Shown here: positions 10,382 through 19,706 of the stretch, piece by piece
Position numbering within the stretch: position 1 is the first letter of the stretch
Layout: each line of letters opens with the position of its first letter
NCBI RefSeq assembly: GCF_019635455.1
Contig: NZ_JAHBZJ010000014.1
Location: 1 to 53,104, forward strand
DNA: 53,104 nt
Source of the DNA: Sphingomonas sp.
Lineage (GTDB): Bacteria; Pseudomonadota; Alphaproteobacteria; Sphingomonadales; Sphingomonadaceae
Direction: 5' to 3'
Notes under the pieces: generated by a model
The model's input: only the letters and a program-made list of their open reading frames with translations
Database searches by the model: none
Told to the model about the DNA's origin: nothing
Translations under genes and position numbers: made by a program

Positions 10382-10557
10382 TCAAGCATCGGGTGGCACA
10401 AAATGCGCCTTCCGGCGCGCCGCGAGGCACGTCTGTGGCAGGTCCCGGCGCGCGCCGCCCATAGCCGCGCGCGTCCCGATGCGGGTATCGGCGCGGTGGC
10501 GGACGCTTGAGCAAAGCGCGTGCGCGATGATATGGCGTCGGCACCGGAGGGGTCCTG

Positions 10558-11019
10558 GTGAACGAATCTGCCATGCGCGGACGATCGCGCAGCTATGAGA
10601 CATCGCTGGATCGTGCCGGGCTGGCGCTCGGTGCGGGGGGGCTGCTGGCCGGGCTGGCCGTGCTGCTGCTCGTCGTCGCGGCAGGGCAGCGCGATGCGCT
10701 GTCGCTGGTGGCGAGCTGGATTCTCGGTACCGTCTTTGCGATGCTGGGGATCACTGCGGTCGCCACGCCGCTGTGGCTGGTGCTCCATCTGTCGGGATTG
10801 CGGCGGATGTGGCACGCGGCGGCGCTGGGCGCGCTGCTGGCGATGATCGTGTTCGTCGCCGGGCAGACCTATGGATTCGGATTGTTCGACGCGCCCCCAT
10901 CCGATCACCGGACGTGGCTCTATCGCTGGTTCAGCGCGCTCGCGACCAGCGGCCTGCTGGCGATCGTCGGCGCGGCGATCGGCGCGGCGATGTGGCGCGT
11001 GGCCTATCGCCGCGCCTGA
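10558..11019 (+). CDS. Small integral membrane protein, unknown function
   Basis: A 153-residue protein with four predicted membrane segments at about residues 22-44, 49-77, 87-104 and 127-147, separated by short charged loops. I do not recognise the family. A GTG start at 10558 is chosen because GGAGGGG lies six bases upstream; an ATG at 10573 is an alternative. It is transcribed away from ligA and converges on the DUF3617 gene, so it probably stands alone. Confidence 0.7.
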   Translation: MNESAMRGRSRSYETSLDRAGLALGAGGLLAGLAVLLLVVAAGQRDALSLVASWILGTVFAMLGITAVATPLWLVLHLSGLRRMWHAAALGALLAMIVFVAGQTYGFGLFDAPPSDHRTWLYRWFSALATSGLLAIVGAAIGAAMWRVAYRRA

Positions 11020-11024
11020 CCGTC

Positions 11025-11609
11025 TCAGCCGCCGGTTTTCGCAGGGGCGGGAGCGGGTGTCGCCGCCTTCGCCGCCGGGCAATCGCCGATCCGCTTGCCG
11101 GTGGTGCGCGCAGTGATCTTCATCGCCGGGCCGCCATTGGGTGCGGGCGATTCCATCGCATTGTCGATCGCGAAGCTGGTGCCGGTAAAGCTGCCCGACA
11201 TCCGCATCGTCATCTTGCCGCCCATTTCCTGCGAGGCGCAGACCAGCGTGCCGTCGATCTTTCCGCCGGCCATCCTGAACGTCTCATAGGTACAGCGGCC
11301 CTGGCTGTTGGCCAGCACCTCGGCCGATGGCGACTTGGCCTGTTCGGGCGTCACGCAATGCCTGCCGACCTGCTTCTTCTTGAGCATGATCTGGCGCATC
11401 TGCTCCTCCATCGGGCCGTCCAGTCCGGGGATATCGACCGACACCGTCTCGACCGTCGTTTCCCATTCGCCCGGCTTGAATCCCGCGCCGCCGGCTTCAT
11501 CGACCTTCTTTGCCACCTCTTCGGGCGAGGCGTTGGTGATCGACACCTCGCTCCCGCCACAGGCGGCGAGGGCAAGGGCGGCAGTGGTGACGATAACGGT
11601 GCGGCGCAT
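11025..11609 (-). CDS. DUF3617-type lipoprotein
   Basis: A 194-residue protein with a lipoprotein signal (MRRTVIVTTAALALAACGG, lipobox Cys near residue 17). The body follows the DUF3617 pattern: KPGEWETTVET near the N-terminus, paired cysteines in HCVTPEQA and GRCTYE, and an RMSGSFTG strand. It ends in an alanine/proline-rich tail. Such proteins are common in sphingomonads; their role is unknown. The ATG at 11609 is selected because the signal peptide begins there. It converges with the membrane protein at 10558-11019, with a five-base gap. Confidence 0.8.
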   Translation of the reverse strand: MRRTVIVTTAALALAACGGSEVSITNASPEEVAKKVDEAGGAGFKPGEWETTVETVSVDIPGLDGPMEEQMRQIMLKKKQVGRHCVTPEQAKSPSAEVLANSQGRCTYETFRMAGGKIDGTLVCASQEMGGKMTMRMSGSFTGTSFAIDNAMESPAPNGGPAMKITARTTGKRIGDCPAAKAATPAPAPAKTGG

Positions 11610-11667
11610 AGTGGCTTCTCCCCCGATGGTTCCGCCGATGCTGGCGCGGGACCGGCCGTTTGACAAC

Positions 11668-11705
11668 CGACGAATTGGGGCGACGAATTGGGGCGACGAA
11701 TTCGG
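11668..11705. repeat. Three tandem 13-bp units before uvrB
   Basis: CGACGAATTGGGG occurs at 11668-11680 and 11681-11693, followed by a partial third unit CGACGAATTCGG at 11694-11705. The array ends six bases before the LexA box. It lies between the DUF3617 and uvrB promoters and could change their spacing by slippage. Confidence 0.85.
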
Positions 11706-11710
11706 ACAAG

Positions 11711-11725
11711 GTTCTTGTTACGTTC
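11711..11725 (+). promoter_or_regulatory. LexA (SOS) box of uvrB
   Basis: GTTC-TTGTTAC-GTTC matches the alphaproteobacterial LexA operator GTTC-N7-GTTC exactly. It lies 60 bp before the uvrB start, a usual position for SOS repression of a DNA-repair gene. No other exact copy was noticed before the other genes in the window. Confidence 0.85.
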
Positions 11726-11785
11726 CAAATCCTGTGGCAATCTGCCACCGATTGTCTGATCAGCTTCAGGTCCCATATCACGTCG

Positions 11786-13984
<2,199 letters not shown>

Positions 13985-14059
13985 CCTGGCAGTGCAATGT
14001 TGCTCTCACTGCGCGCCCGGCCACATTGTCGTGTTAAGCCGTTGTGTAAGGAGCGATAA

Positions 14060-15151
14060 TTGGCTCTAACGGATGAGCAGATCCGGTCGCAGGCGATGAT
14101 GGAGCTTGCGTTGGGCGGCTGGGATGGCGGTGGCGAGTTCGATGCCATCGTCGCGCTGCTGCGCGAACTGTGCGACGCGCCGATGGTGCTCGTCAGCCTG
14201 GTCGAGAGCGAGCGCCAGCGGTTCCTGGGCCGGGCCGGCCTCGATGCGACCGAAACGCCGCGTTCGGTGTCGTTCTGCGCCCATGCGATGGACCTGCCCG
14301 ATACGATGGTGGTTCCCGACGCGACCCTGGACCCCCGCTTCGCCCAGAACGCGCTGGTGACCGGCGATCCGCATATCCGCTTCTATGCCGGCGCGCCGCT
14401 CGTCACCTCGTCGGGGGTGCCGCTGGGCGCGCTATGCGTCATCGACACCGTTCCGCGCGCGGGGCTGACCCCGGTTCAGGCGCGGACGATGCGGGTGCTC
14501 GCGGCCAACGTCATGACGATCCTGGAGGCGCGGCGCGAGGTCGAATCGCGCGCGCTGATCGCGCGTGAACTGTCGCACCGGATCAAGAACCTGTTCGCCG
14601 TCGTCGGGGGACTCGTCCACGTTTCCCGTCGCAATGACGGGGAGGTGGACGGGTGGAATGCGCTGTCGGACCGGCTGGGCGCGCTGGCGCGTGCCAGCGA
14701 TCTGGTGGTTCCGCCCGAACATGCCGGTGAGCGGGAAACGACGTTGCTGCGCCTGTTCGATACGTTGTTCGCGCCCTATCGCGATGTTCAGGGCAAGCGC
14801 ATCCGCGTCGAGGGCGAGGATGTGGCGATCAGCGCGTCGGCGGCGACCGGCATCGCGCTCGTCTTTCACGAGGCGGCGACCAACGCGGTCAAATATGGCG
14901 CGCTGTCGGGTCCCGATGGCGAGGTGGTGGTGCGGGTCGAGCATCTGGCCGATGCGATCGAAATCGACTGGCAGGAGCGTGGCGGCCCCGATGCGCGCGG
15001 CGACGGGTCGGCGGGAGGGTTCGGCACCCGGCTGGTCGATTCGGTAATCGGGCGCCAATTCATGGGCCGGATTTCGCGAGACGCCGCGCGGGGCGGACTG
15101 GGCCTGCGCATCTGGTTGCCCAGAAGCACGATCGCGCCGGCGCTCAATTGA
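14060..15151 (+). CDS. GAF-domain HWE-family sensor histidine kinase
   Basis: A soluble 363-residue sensor kinase. A GAF domain covers about residues 25-160 (SFCAHAM, IRFYAGAPLVT, GALCVID). The HWE/HisKA_2 dimerisation box follows at about 170 with the phosphorylated His in ELSHRIKNLFAVV. An HATPase domain contains FHEAATNAVKYGAL near 270 and ends in a G-rich lid (GGFGTRLV). There is no membrane segment, so the signal is cytosolic. The start is TTG at 14060, supported by AAGGAG six to eleven bases upstream. No response regulator is adjacent, which is common in this family. Confidence 0.88.
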   Translation: MALTDEQIRSQAMMELALGGWDGGGEFDAIVALLRELCDAPMVLVSLVESERQRFLGRAGLDATETPRSVSFCAHAMDLPDTMVVPDATLDPRFAQNALVTGDPHIRFYAGAPLVTSSGVPLGALCVIDTVPRAGLTPVQARTMRVLAANVMTILEARREVESRALIARELSHRIKNLFAVVGGLVHVSRRNDGEVDGWNALSDRLGALARASDLVVPPEHAGERETTLLRLFDTLFAPYRDVQGKRIRVEGEDVAISASAATGIALVFHEAATNAVKYGALSGPDGEVVVRVEHLADAIEIDWQERGGPDARGDGSAGGFGTRLVDSVIGRQFMGRISRDAARGGLGLRIWLPRSTIAPALN

Positions 15152-15197
15152 CCGGTTACGGTTGAGCCGCGCCGGCGCTTCGCCCATAAGGCGCGCC

Positions 15198-15713
15198 ATG
15201 CGCCGCACCCTCGCCCTCGCTCCGTTCATCCTCATCGCCGGATGCGCCACCACGCCGGCTCCGGCGCCGCGTCCTCCGGCGCCGGTGCCGGTGCCGACCT
15301 ATACGCCACCGCCCGTCGCCCCGGCGCCGTCGCCCTATGCCGGGGACTGGCGCGACTGGCCGGTGACGCCCGGCACCTGGACGTATCGCGCCGATCCGCG
15401 CGGATCGCTCGCCGCGTTCGGGGTGACCGGCGCGGTGCCGGTGTTCACCATTCGCTGCGATCGCGCGTTGCGACAGGTGCAGTTGCAGCGGGTGGGCGTC
15501 GCATCCGGCGCGATGACGATCCGCACGTCCAGCACGCTGCGCGGCCTGGTCGCCCAGCCTGGCGCCGGCGCGGTGCTTGCCGCCGGCGACACGCTGCTCG
15601 ACGCGATGGGGTTCAGCCGCGGCCGCTTCATCGTCGAAACCCCGCCGCTCGCGCCGCTGGTGGTGCCGGCCTGGGCCGAAGTGTCGCGGGTGGTGGAGGA
15701 CTGTCGCGGCTGA
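15198..15713 (+). CDS. Small lipoprotein, unknown function
   Basis: A 171-residue protein with a lipoprotein signal (lipobox LIAGC, Cys near residue 15), a proline/alanine-rich linker at about 17-45, then a folded domain beginning DWRDWPVTPGTWTY and ending in EVSRVVEDCRG. Two cysteines (IRCDRA near 88 and DCRG near the end) could form a disulfide. It is probably anchored to a periplasmic membrane face. Function is not known. The ATG at 15198 begins the signal peptide. It follows the HWE kinase on the same strand after 46 bases. Confidence 0.78.
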   Translation: MRRTLALAPFILIAGCATTPAPAPRPPAPVPVPTYTPPPVAPAPSPYAGDWRDWPVTPGTWTYRADPRGSLAAFGVTGAVPVFTIRCDRALRQVQLQRVGVASGAMTIRTSSTLRGLVAQPGAGAVLAAGDTLLDAMGFSRGRFIVETPPLAPLVVPAWAEVSRVVEDCRG

Positions 15714-15831
15714 ACGCGCGCCAGACCTCCATGATTCGCCGATTCCGCGAACGAAAACAAGGCTTGTTCTGCTCTTCGCACTGATTCATGGTGTGTCCGT
15801 GTCCAGGCGAGGACACGCCGTTTCAACAAGC

Positions 15832-15846
15832 GAAAGGAGGTGATCC
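15832..15846 (+). promoter_or_regulatory. Ribosome-binding site perfectly complementary to the 16S rRNA tail
   Basis: GAAAGGAGGTGATCC is the exact reverse complement of the conserved 3' end of bacterial 16S rRNA (GGATCACCTCCTTTC), a 15-base match; ordinary sites match four to seven bases. The GGAGG core sits seven bases before the ATG at 15848, so spacing is normal. A site this strong may hold ribosomes at the start. Confidence 0.8.
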
Positions 15847-15847
15847 G

Positions 15848-15904
15848 ATGTCTCATGGTTCAGCAGTGAGGTCGGTTCAGTTCGTTCGGGAGACGCGCCG
15901 CTGA
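15848..15904 (+). CDS. 18-codon leader-type peptide
   Basis: The ORF encodes MSHGSAVRSVQFVRETRR and a TGA stop. It begins at the expected distance after an extreme ribosome-binding site and is followed at once by a series of hairpins and a terminator. The peptide is basic (four Arg) with no signal or membrane segment. It may act through being translated, as attenuator leaders do, rather than as a protein. It has no run of one amino acid of the kind seen in amino-acid attenuators. I do not recognise it from a named family. Confidence 0.55.
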   Translation: MSHGSAVRSVQFVRETRR

Positions 15905-16037
15905 TCGTCTGCATTGGGTGGGGTTTTTCCACCCATAGGGTGCCGGGAGGTATTCTCCTCCAATCAACGGCACCGCCAGGCGGAACGCGGTCCGCATGGT
16001 CTCCCGGGCTGGAGCTCTCCGGCCGCTGACCATGTCG

Positions 16038-16083
16038 GAGGTCACCGGGTGCCAGAGATGGCCCCGGTGGCCTCTTTCATTTG
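16038..16083 (+). terminator. Terminator of the structured RNA
   Basis: GAGGTCACCGGG (16038-16049) pairs with CCCGGTGGCCTC (16063-16074) in a 12-bp stem with one G-U pair, followed by TTTCATTTG. It ends the RNA that carries the 18-codon ORF and lies 85 bases before the reductase start. Confidence 0.75.
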
Positions 16084-16168
16084 TCGGGATCGGGTATAGG
16101 GCATCGATCGCACCCGACCGGCACGCGTATCGCCGCGATGCCCGCGCCAAGCCAGGGGAGCCGCCGCC

Positions 16169-16759
16169 ACGTCGCACCGCATCCTCATATTCTATGGGTC
16201 CTATCGCCGCGACCGGGTCGGCATCCGCCTCGCCCGCTGGCTCACCGCGCAATTCGCCGCGCGCGGATGCGACGCCGAACTGGTCGATGCGCAGGAGGTC
16301 GGGCTGCCGATGCTCGACCGTCGCCATAGCGACTATCCCGAGGGCGAGGCGCCGGCGGCGATGGCGGCACTTGCCGATCGGATCGCGGCCGCAGACGGCT
16401 TCGTGTTCGTCGCGGGCGAATATAATTGGGGGATGCAGCCGGGCCTCAAGAACCTGACCGATCATTTTCTTGCCCAATGGTTCCGCCGGCCCGCCGCGAT
16501 CGCCAGTTATTCGGGCGGGCGACTGGCGGGCGCGCGCAGCAATTCGATGTGGCATCCGACGCTGACCGAATTGGGGATGGTCGTCATCCCCGCCACGCTC
16601 ACGGTCGGGCAGGTCGGCCAGGCGCTGGACGCCAGCGACGCGCCGCAGGGGGAGGGCGGGGCCGCGCTGGTTCGCGGTTTCCCGGGTTTCGCCGACGAAC
16701 TGCTGTGGTGGGTCGAGGCGGTGAAGGCGCGGCGCGCCCACTCACCCGCGTCGGACTGA
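16169..16759 (+). CDS. NADPH-dependent FMN reductase, apparent ACG start
   Basis: A flavodoxin-fold reductase of about 196 residues. The N-terminal strand and FMN phosphate loop are SHRILIFYGSYRRDRVG, and the central motif GEYNWGMQPGLKNLTDHF is characteristic of the family. It reduces FMN, quinones or azo compounds with NADPH. No ATG, GTG or TTG occurs in frame between the upstream stop (16097) and the flavin loop. GGGGAG lies eight bases before an ACG at 16169, where homologues would begin. The start is therefore either a rare ACG, or an ATG at 16138 in another frame disrupted by a one-base indel. The first internal ATG (16310) would remove the flavin site. Confidence 0.8.
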   Translation, partial: TSHRILIFYGSYRRDRVGIRLARWLTAQFAARGCDAELVDAQEVGLPMLDRRHSDYPEGEAPAAMAALADRIAAADGFVFVAGEYNWGMQPGLKNLTDHFLAQWFRRPAAIASYSGGRLAGARSNSMWHPTLTELGMVVIPATLTVGQVGQALDASDAPQGEGGAALVRGFPGFADELLWWVEAVKARRAHSPASD

Positions 16760-16764
16760 TCCGG

Positions 16765-16935
16765 TCAGGCGAGCCACCGGCCGGCAGAGATCAGCACCGC
16801 GAACGCCGCGACGATCAGCAGGACGAGCCCTGCAAATCCCGCCATCACCTGCCACGCCCGCGCCCGGCCATAGCCTTCGCGCACGCACGCGAAGATCACC
16901 TGCAACAGGCCGACAAGTCCCGATTCGCGCATCAT
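16765..16935 (-). CDS. Small single-pass membrane protein downstream of mutS
   Basis: A 56-residue protein with an N-terminal amphipathic stretch (SGLVGLLQVIFACVREG) and one membrane helix at about residues 31-50 (GFAGLVLLIVAAFAVLI). Its ATGATG start overlaps the mutS stop (ATGA), so it is probably translated with mutS. The function is unknown. Its length and overlap make it easy to miss in automated annotation. Confidence 0.6.
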   Translation of the reverse strand: MMRESGLVGLLQVIFACVREGYGRARAWQVMAGFAGLVLLIVAAFAVLISAGRWLA

Positions 16936-19532
16936 CCGTCCATCAACCCCTTGAGCCGGTACAGCGTATCGAGCGCGTCGCGCGGGCTCAATGCGTCGAT
17001 GTCGAGTTCCGCCAGTTCGGCACGCAGCGCATCGACCGGTTCGGCTTCCGCTACGCTCGTCGCGGCGAACAGCGGCAGATCGTCCAGCCCCGCCGCGATC
17101 CCGCCGGTCCTCTCCCGTCCCGCCTCCAGCTTCGCCAGCACCGCCTTTGCCCGCGCGATCGTGACCGGCGGCAGGCCGGCGAGCCGCGCGACCGCCAGCC
17201 CATAGCTGCGATCGGCAGGCCCCTCCGCCACTTCGTGCAGCAGCACCAGATCGCCCTTCCACTCGCGCGCGCGTACATGGTGGAGCGACAGCGCCTCGCA
17301 CCGCTCGGCCAGCCGCGTCAGCTCGTGATAATGGGTCGCGAACAGGCAGCGGCAGCGATTGTCCTCGTGAATCGCCTCGACCACCGCCCAGGCGATGGCG
17401 AGGCCGTCATAGGTGCTGGTGCCGCGCCCGACCTCGTCCAGGATGACGAAGCTGTGCGGCGTCGCCTGGGCCAGGATCGCGGCGGTTTCGACCATTTCGA
17501 CCATGAAGGTCGATCGTCCGCGCGCCAGATTGTCGGACGCGCCCACCCGGCTGAACAGGCGATCGACCAGCCCCAGCCGCGCGCGCGTGGCCGGGACATA
17601 GGCGCCCGCCTGTGCCAGCACCGCGATCAGCGCATTCTGGCGCAGGAAGGTCGATTTGCCGCCCATGTTCGGCCCGGTGACCAGCCATAGGCGGCTGCGC
17701 TCCGACAGGTCGCAATCATTGGCGACGAACCGCTCGCCGCTCTTCGCCAGCGCCGCCTCGACCACCGGATGGCGCCCACCCTCGACCTCGAAACAGGCGT
17801 GATCGACCAACGCGGGCCGGCTCCACCCGCCCTCTGCCGCGCGTTCCGCCAGCGCGCCCGCGACGTCGAGCCGGGCGAGCGCGTCGGCGGTCGCCGCGAT
17901 CGCCTCACGCCGGTCGAGCGCGGCGCCGGTCAGCTCCTCCAGATGCGCGGCCTCGGCGGCGAGCGCATGGGCGCCGGCCTGCGTCACCTTGACCGCGATA
18001 TCGTGCAGTTCGGGCGCATTGAAGCGCACCACGCCCGCCAGCGTCTGGCGGTGGGTAAAGCCGCTGTCGGGCCGCATCAGCGCGTCGGCGTGTTTCGACG
18101 CGACCTCGATATGATAGCCGAGCACGCCATTATGCTTGATCTTCAGCGCCGCGATCCCGGTGCGTTCGCGATAATCGGCCTCCAGCGCGGCGATCGCGCG
18201 CCTCCCCCCCGCTCCGGCGTCGCGCAGGTCGTCGAGCGCGGCGTCATAGCCCTCGGCGATATAGCCGCCATTGGCCGCATCGACCGGCGGCGCCGGGACC
18301 AGCGCGCGCTGGAGCAGGTCGATCAGTGCGCCATGCCCGCGCAGTTCGGGGGCAAGCCCGGCGAGCAGCGCCGGCGGCTCCGTCAGCCTGCCCAGCTTTT
18401 CGCCCAGCCGCCACGCGCCGTCGAGTCCGTCGCGCAGCTGGCCCAGATCGCGCGGGCTGCCGCGCCCCGCCGCCAGCCGCCCGATCGCGCGGCCGATATC
18501 GGGCAGCGCCCGCAACGCCGCGCGGACATCCTCGCGCAGCCCCGGCTCGTCATGGAAACGCTGGACCAGGTCCAGCCGCGCCTCGATCGCGTCGCGGTCC
18601 ATCAGCGGCGCGGCGATATCGGCGGCCAGCAGCCGCGCGCCGGCACCGGTGACGGTGCGATCGACCGCGTCGAGCAGGCTGCCCCGGCGGACGCCCGCCT
18701 GGCTCCGCGTCAGCTCCAGGCTTTCGCGTGTGGCCGCATCGATCGCCATGCACGCCTCGGCCCGGGTGACGCGCGGCGGGCGCAGAAACGGCAGCGCCCC
18801 CTTTGCCGTATGGTCCAGATAGGCGACCAGCCCGCCCGCCGCCGCCAGCGCCGCACGCCCGGGCGCGCCGAACCCGTCCAGCGTCGCGACCGCGAACAGT
18901 GCCTTCAGCCGCGTCTCCCCGCGGCCGCTGTCGAACTCGCCCTTCGGCCGCAGCACCGTGGCCAGTCCGGCCAGCGTCCCCGCCTCGGCGGACACCGTCT
19001 CGGCCGGCGCCAGCCGGGCGAGCGCGGCGCCGACCCCGTCCTGCGGGCATTCCAGGATCTCGAACCGCCCCGTCGAGATGTCCGCCGCGGCGATCGCGAA
19101 CTCGCCCCCCGCCTCGCCGATCGCGGCGCACCAGTTCGCCGTACGGCTGTCGAGCAGCGCTTCCTCGGTCAGCGTGCCTGCGGTGACGACCCGGACGATG
19201 GCGCGCGCGACCAGGGCCTTCGATCCGCCGCGCTTCTTCGCCTCCTCCGGGGTTTCGATCTGGTCGGCGATGGCGACGCGATGGCCGGCCTTGATCAGCC
19301 GCGCCAGATATCCCTCCGCGGAATGCGCCGGCACGCCGCACATCGGGATCTTCTCCCCGCCATGCTCGCCGCGCGCGGTCAGCGCGATGTCCAGCACCGC
19401 GCTCGCCACCTTCGCGTCGTCGAAGAACAGTTCGAAAAAGTCACCCATGCGATAGAAGAGCAGACAGTCCTGCGACTCCGCCTTCAGCGTCAGATACTGT
19501 GCCATCATCGGGGTGGGGGCGGCGTCGGCCAT
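16932..19532 (-). CDS. mutS: DNA mismatch repair protein MutS
   Basis: Recognises mispairs and recruits MutL. The 866-residue protein has the mismatch-contacting Phe-x-Glu motif in MGDFFELF (Phe32, Glu34) and connector and clamp domains. The ATPase has Walker A GPNMGGKST near 618, Walker B VILDEVGRGTSTYDG near 695 and the ATHYHELT switch. Length is normal for MutS1. Translation begins at the ATG at 19532. The gene is divergent from maeB, with 174 bp between the two starts, and is followed by an overlapping small membrane-protein gene. Confidence 0.97.
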   Translation of the reverse strand: MADAAPTPMMAQYLTLKAESQDCLLFYRMGDFFELFFDDAKVASAVLDIALTARGEHGGEKIPMCGVPAHSAEGYLARLIKAGHRVAIADQIETPEEAKKRGGSKALVARAIVRVVTAGTLTEEALLDSRTANWCAAIGEAGGEFAIAAADISTGRFEILECPQDGVGAALARLAPAETVSAEAGTLAGLATVLRPKGEFDSGRGETRLKALFAVATLDGFGAPGRAALAAAGGLVAYLDHTAKGALPFLRPPRVTRAEACMAIDAATRESLELTRSQAGVRRGSLLDAVDRTVTGAGARLLAADIAAPLMDRDAIEARLDLVQRFHDEPGLREDVRAALRALPDIGRAIGRLAAGRGSPRDLGQLRDGLDGAWRLGEKLGRLTEPPALLAGLAPELRGHGALIDLLQRALVPAPPVDAANGGYIAEGYDAALDDLRDAGAGGRRAIAALEADYRERTGIAALKIKHNGVLGYHIEVASKHADALMRPDSGFTHRQTLAGVVRFNAPELHDIAVKVTQAGAHALAAEAAHLEELTGAALDRREAIAATADALARLDVAGALAERAAEGGWSRPALVDHACFEVEGGRHPVVEAALAKSGERFVANDCDLSERSRLWLVTGPNMGGKSTFLRQNALIAVLAQAGAYVPATRARLGLVDRLFSRVGASDNLARGRSTFMVEMVETAAILAQATPHSFVILDEVGRGTSTYDGLAIAWAVVEAIHEDNRCRCLFATHYHELTRLAERCEALSLHHVRAREWKGDLVLLHEVAEGPADRSYGLAVARLAGLPPVTIARAKAVLAKLEAGRERTGGIAAGLDDLPLFAATSVAEAEPVDALRAELAELDIDALSPRDALDTLYRLKGLMDG

Positions 19533-19706
19533 GACGCGGGGTTAAAGGCAGGAGGCGGCGCGCGGCAACCCCGCACCCGCCCTGCGGGCATCCGGCGCTG
19601 CGGAAAGCTGTGGATGCATGCTGCGCTGCACGACAGGTCGCGCCTTGAAAGCGGCCCCCGCATCGGTCACAGGGCAGGTGCCACCCCCTCTCATGCGGAA
19701 GATGCG

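Larger units (their letters stand above)
15793..16083 (+). ncRNA. Candidate structured leader or small RNA with terminator
   Basis: This stretch has no conventional gene but holds a chain of hairpins: GTGTCC/GGACAC (15799-15816); GGGTGG/CCACCC (15916-15934); GGTGCC/GGCACC (about 15939-15974) enclosing GGAGG/CCTCC; GCGGA/TCCGC (15980-15995); and ATGGTC/GACCAT (15996-16033). It ends with a 12-bp terminator stem (16038-16049 with 16063-16074, one G-U pair) followed by TTTCATTTG. An 18-codon ORF lies between the first two hairpins. No known RNA family was recognised. It could be a transcript with a regulatory peptide, or an attenuator for the FMN reductase downstream. Confidence 0.6.

Noticed and set aside
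17769..19706. Upstream extension of the malic-enzyme frame across mutS
   Set aside because: The frame is open only because mutS lacks stops in antisense. Malic-enzyme similarity begins at the ATG at 19707.
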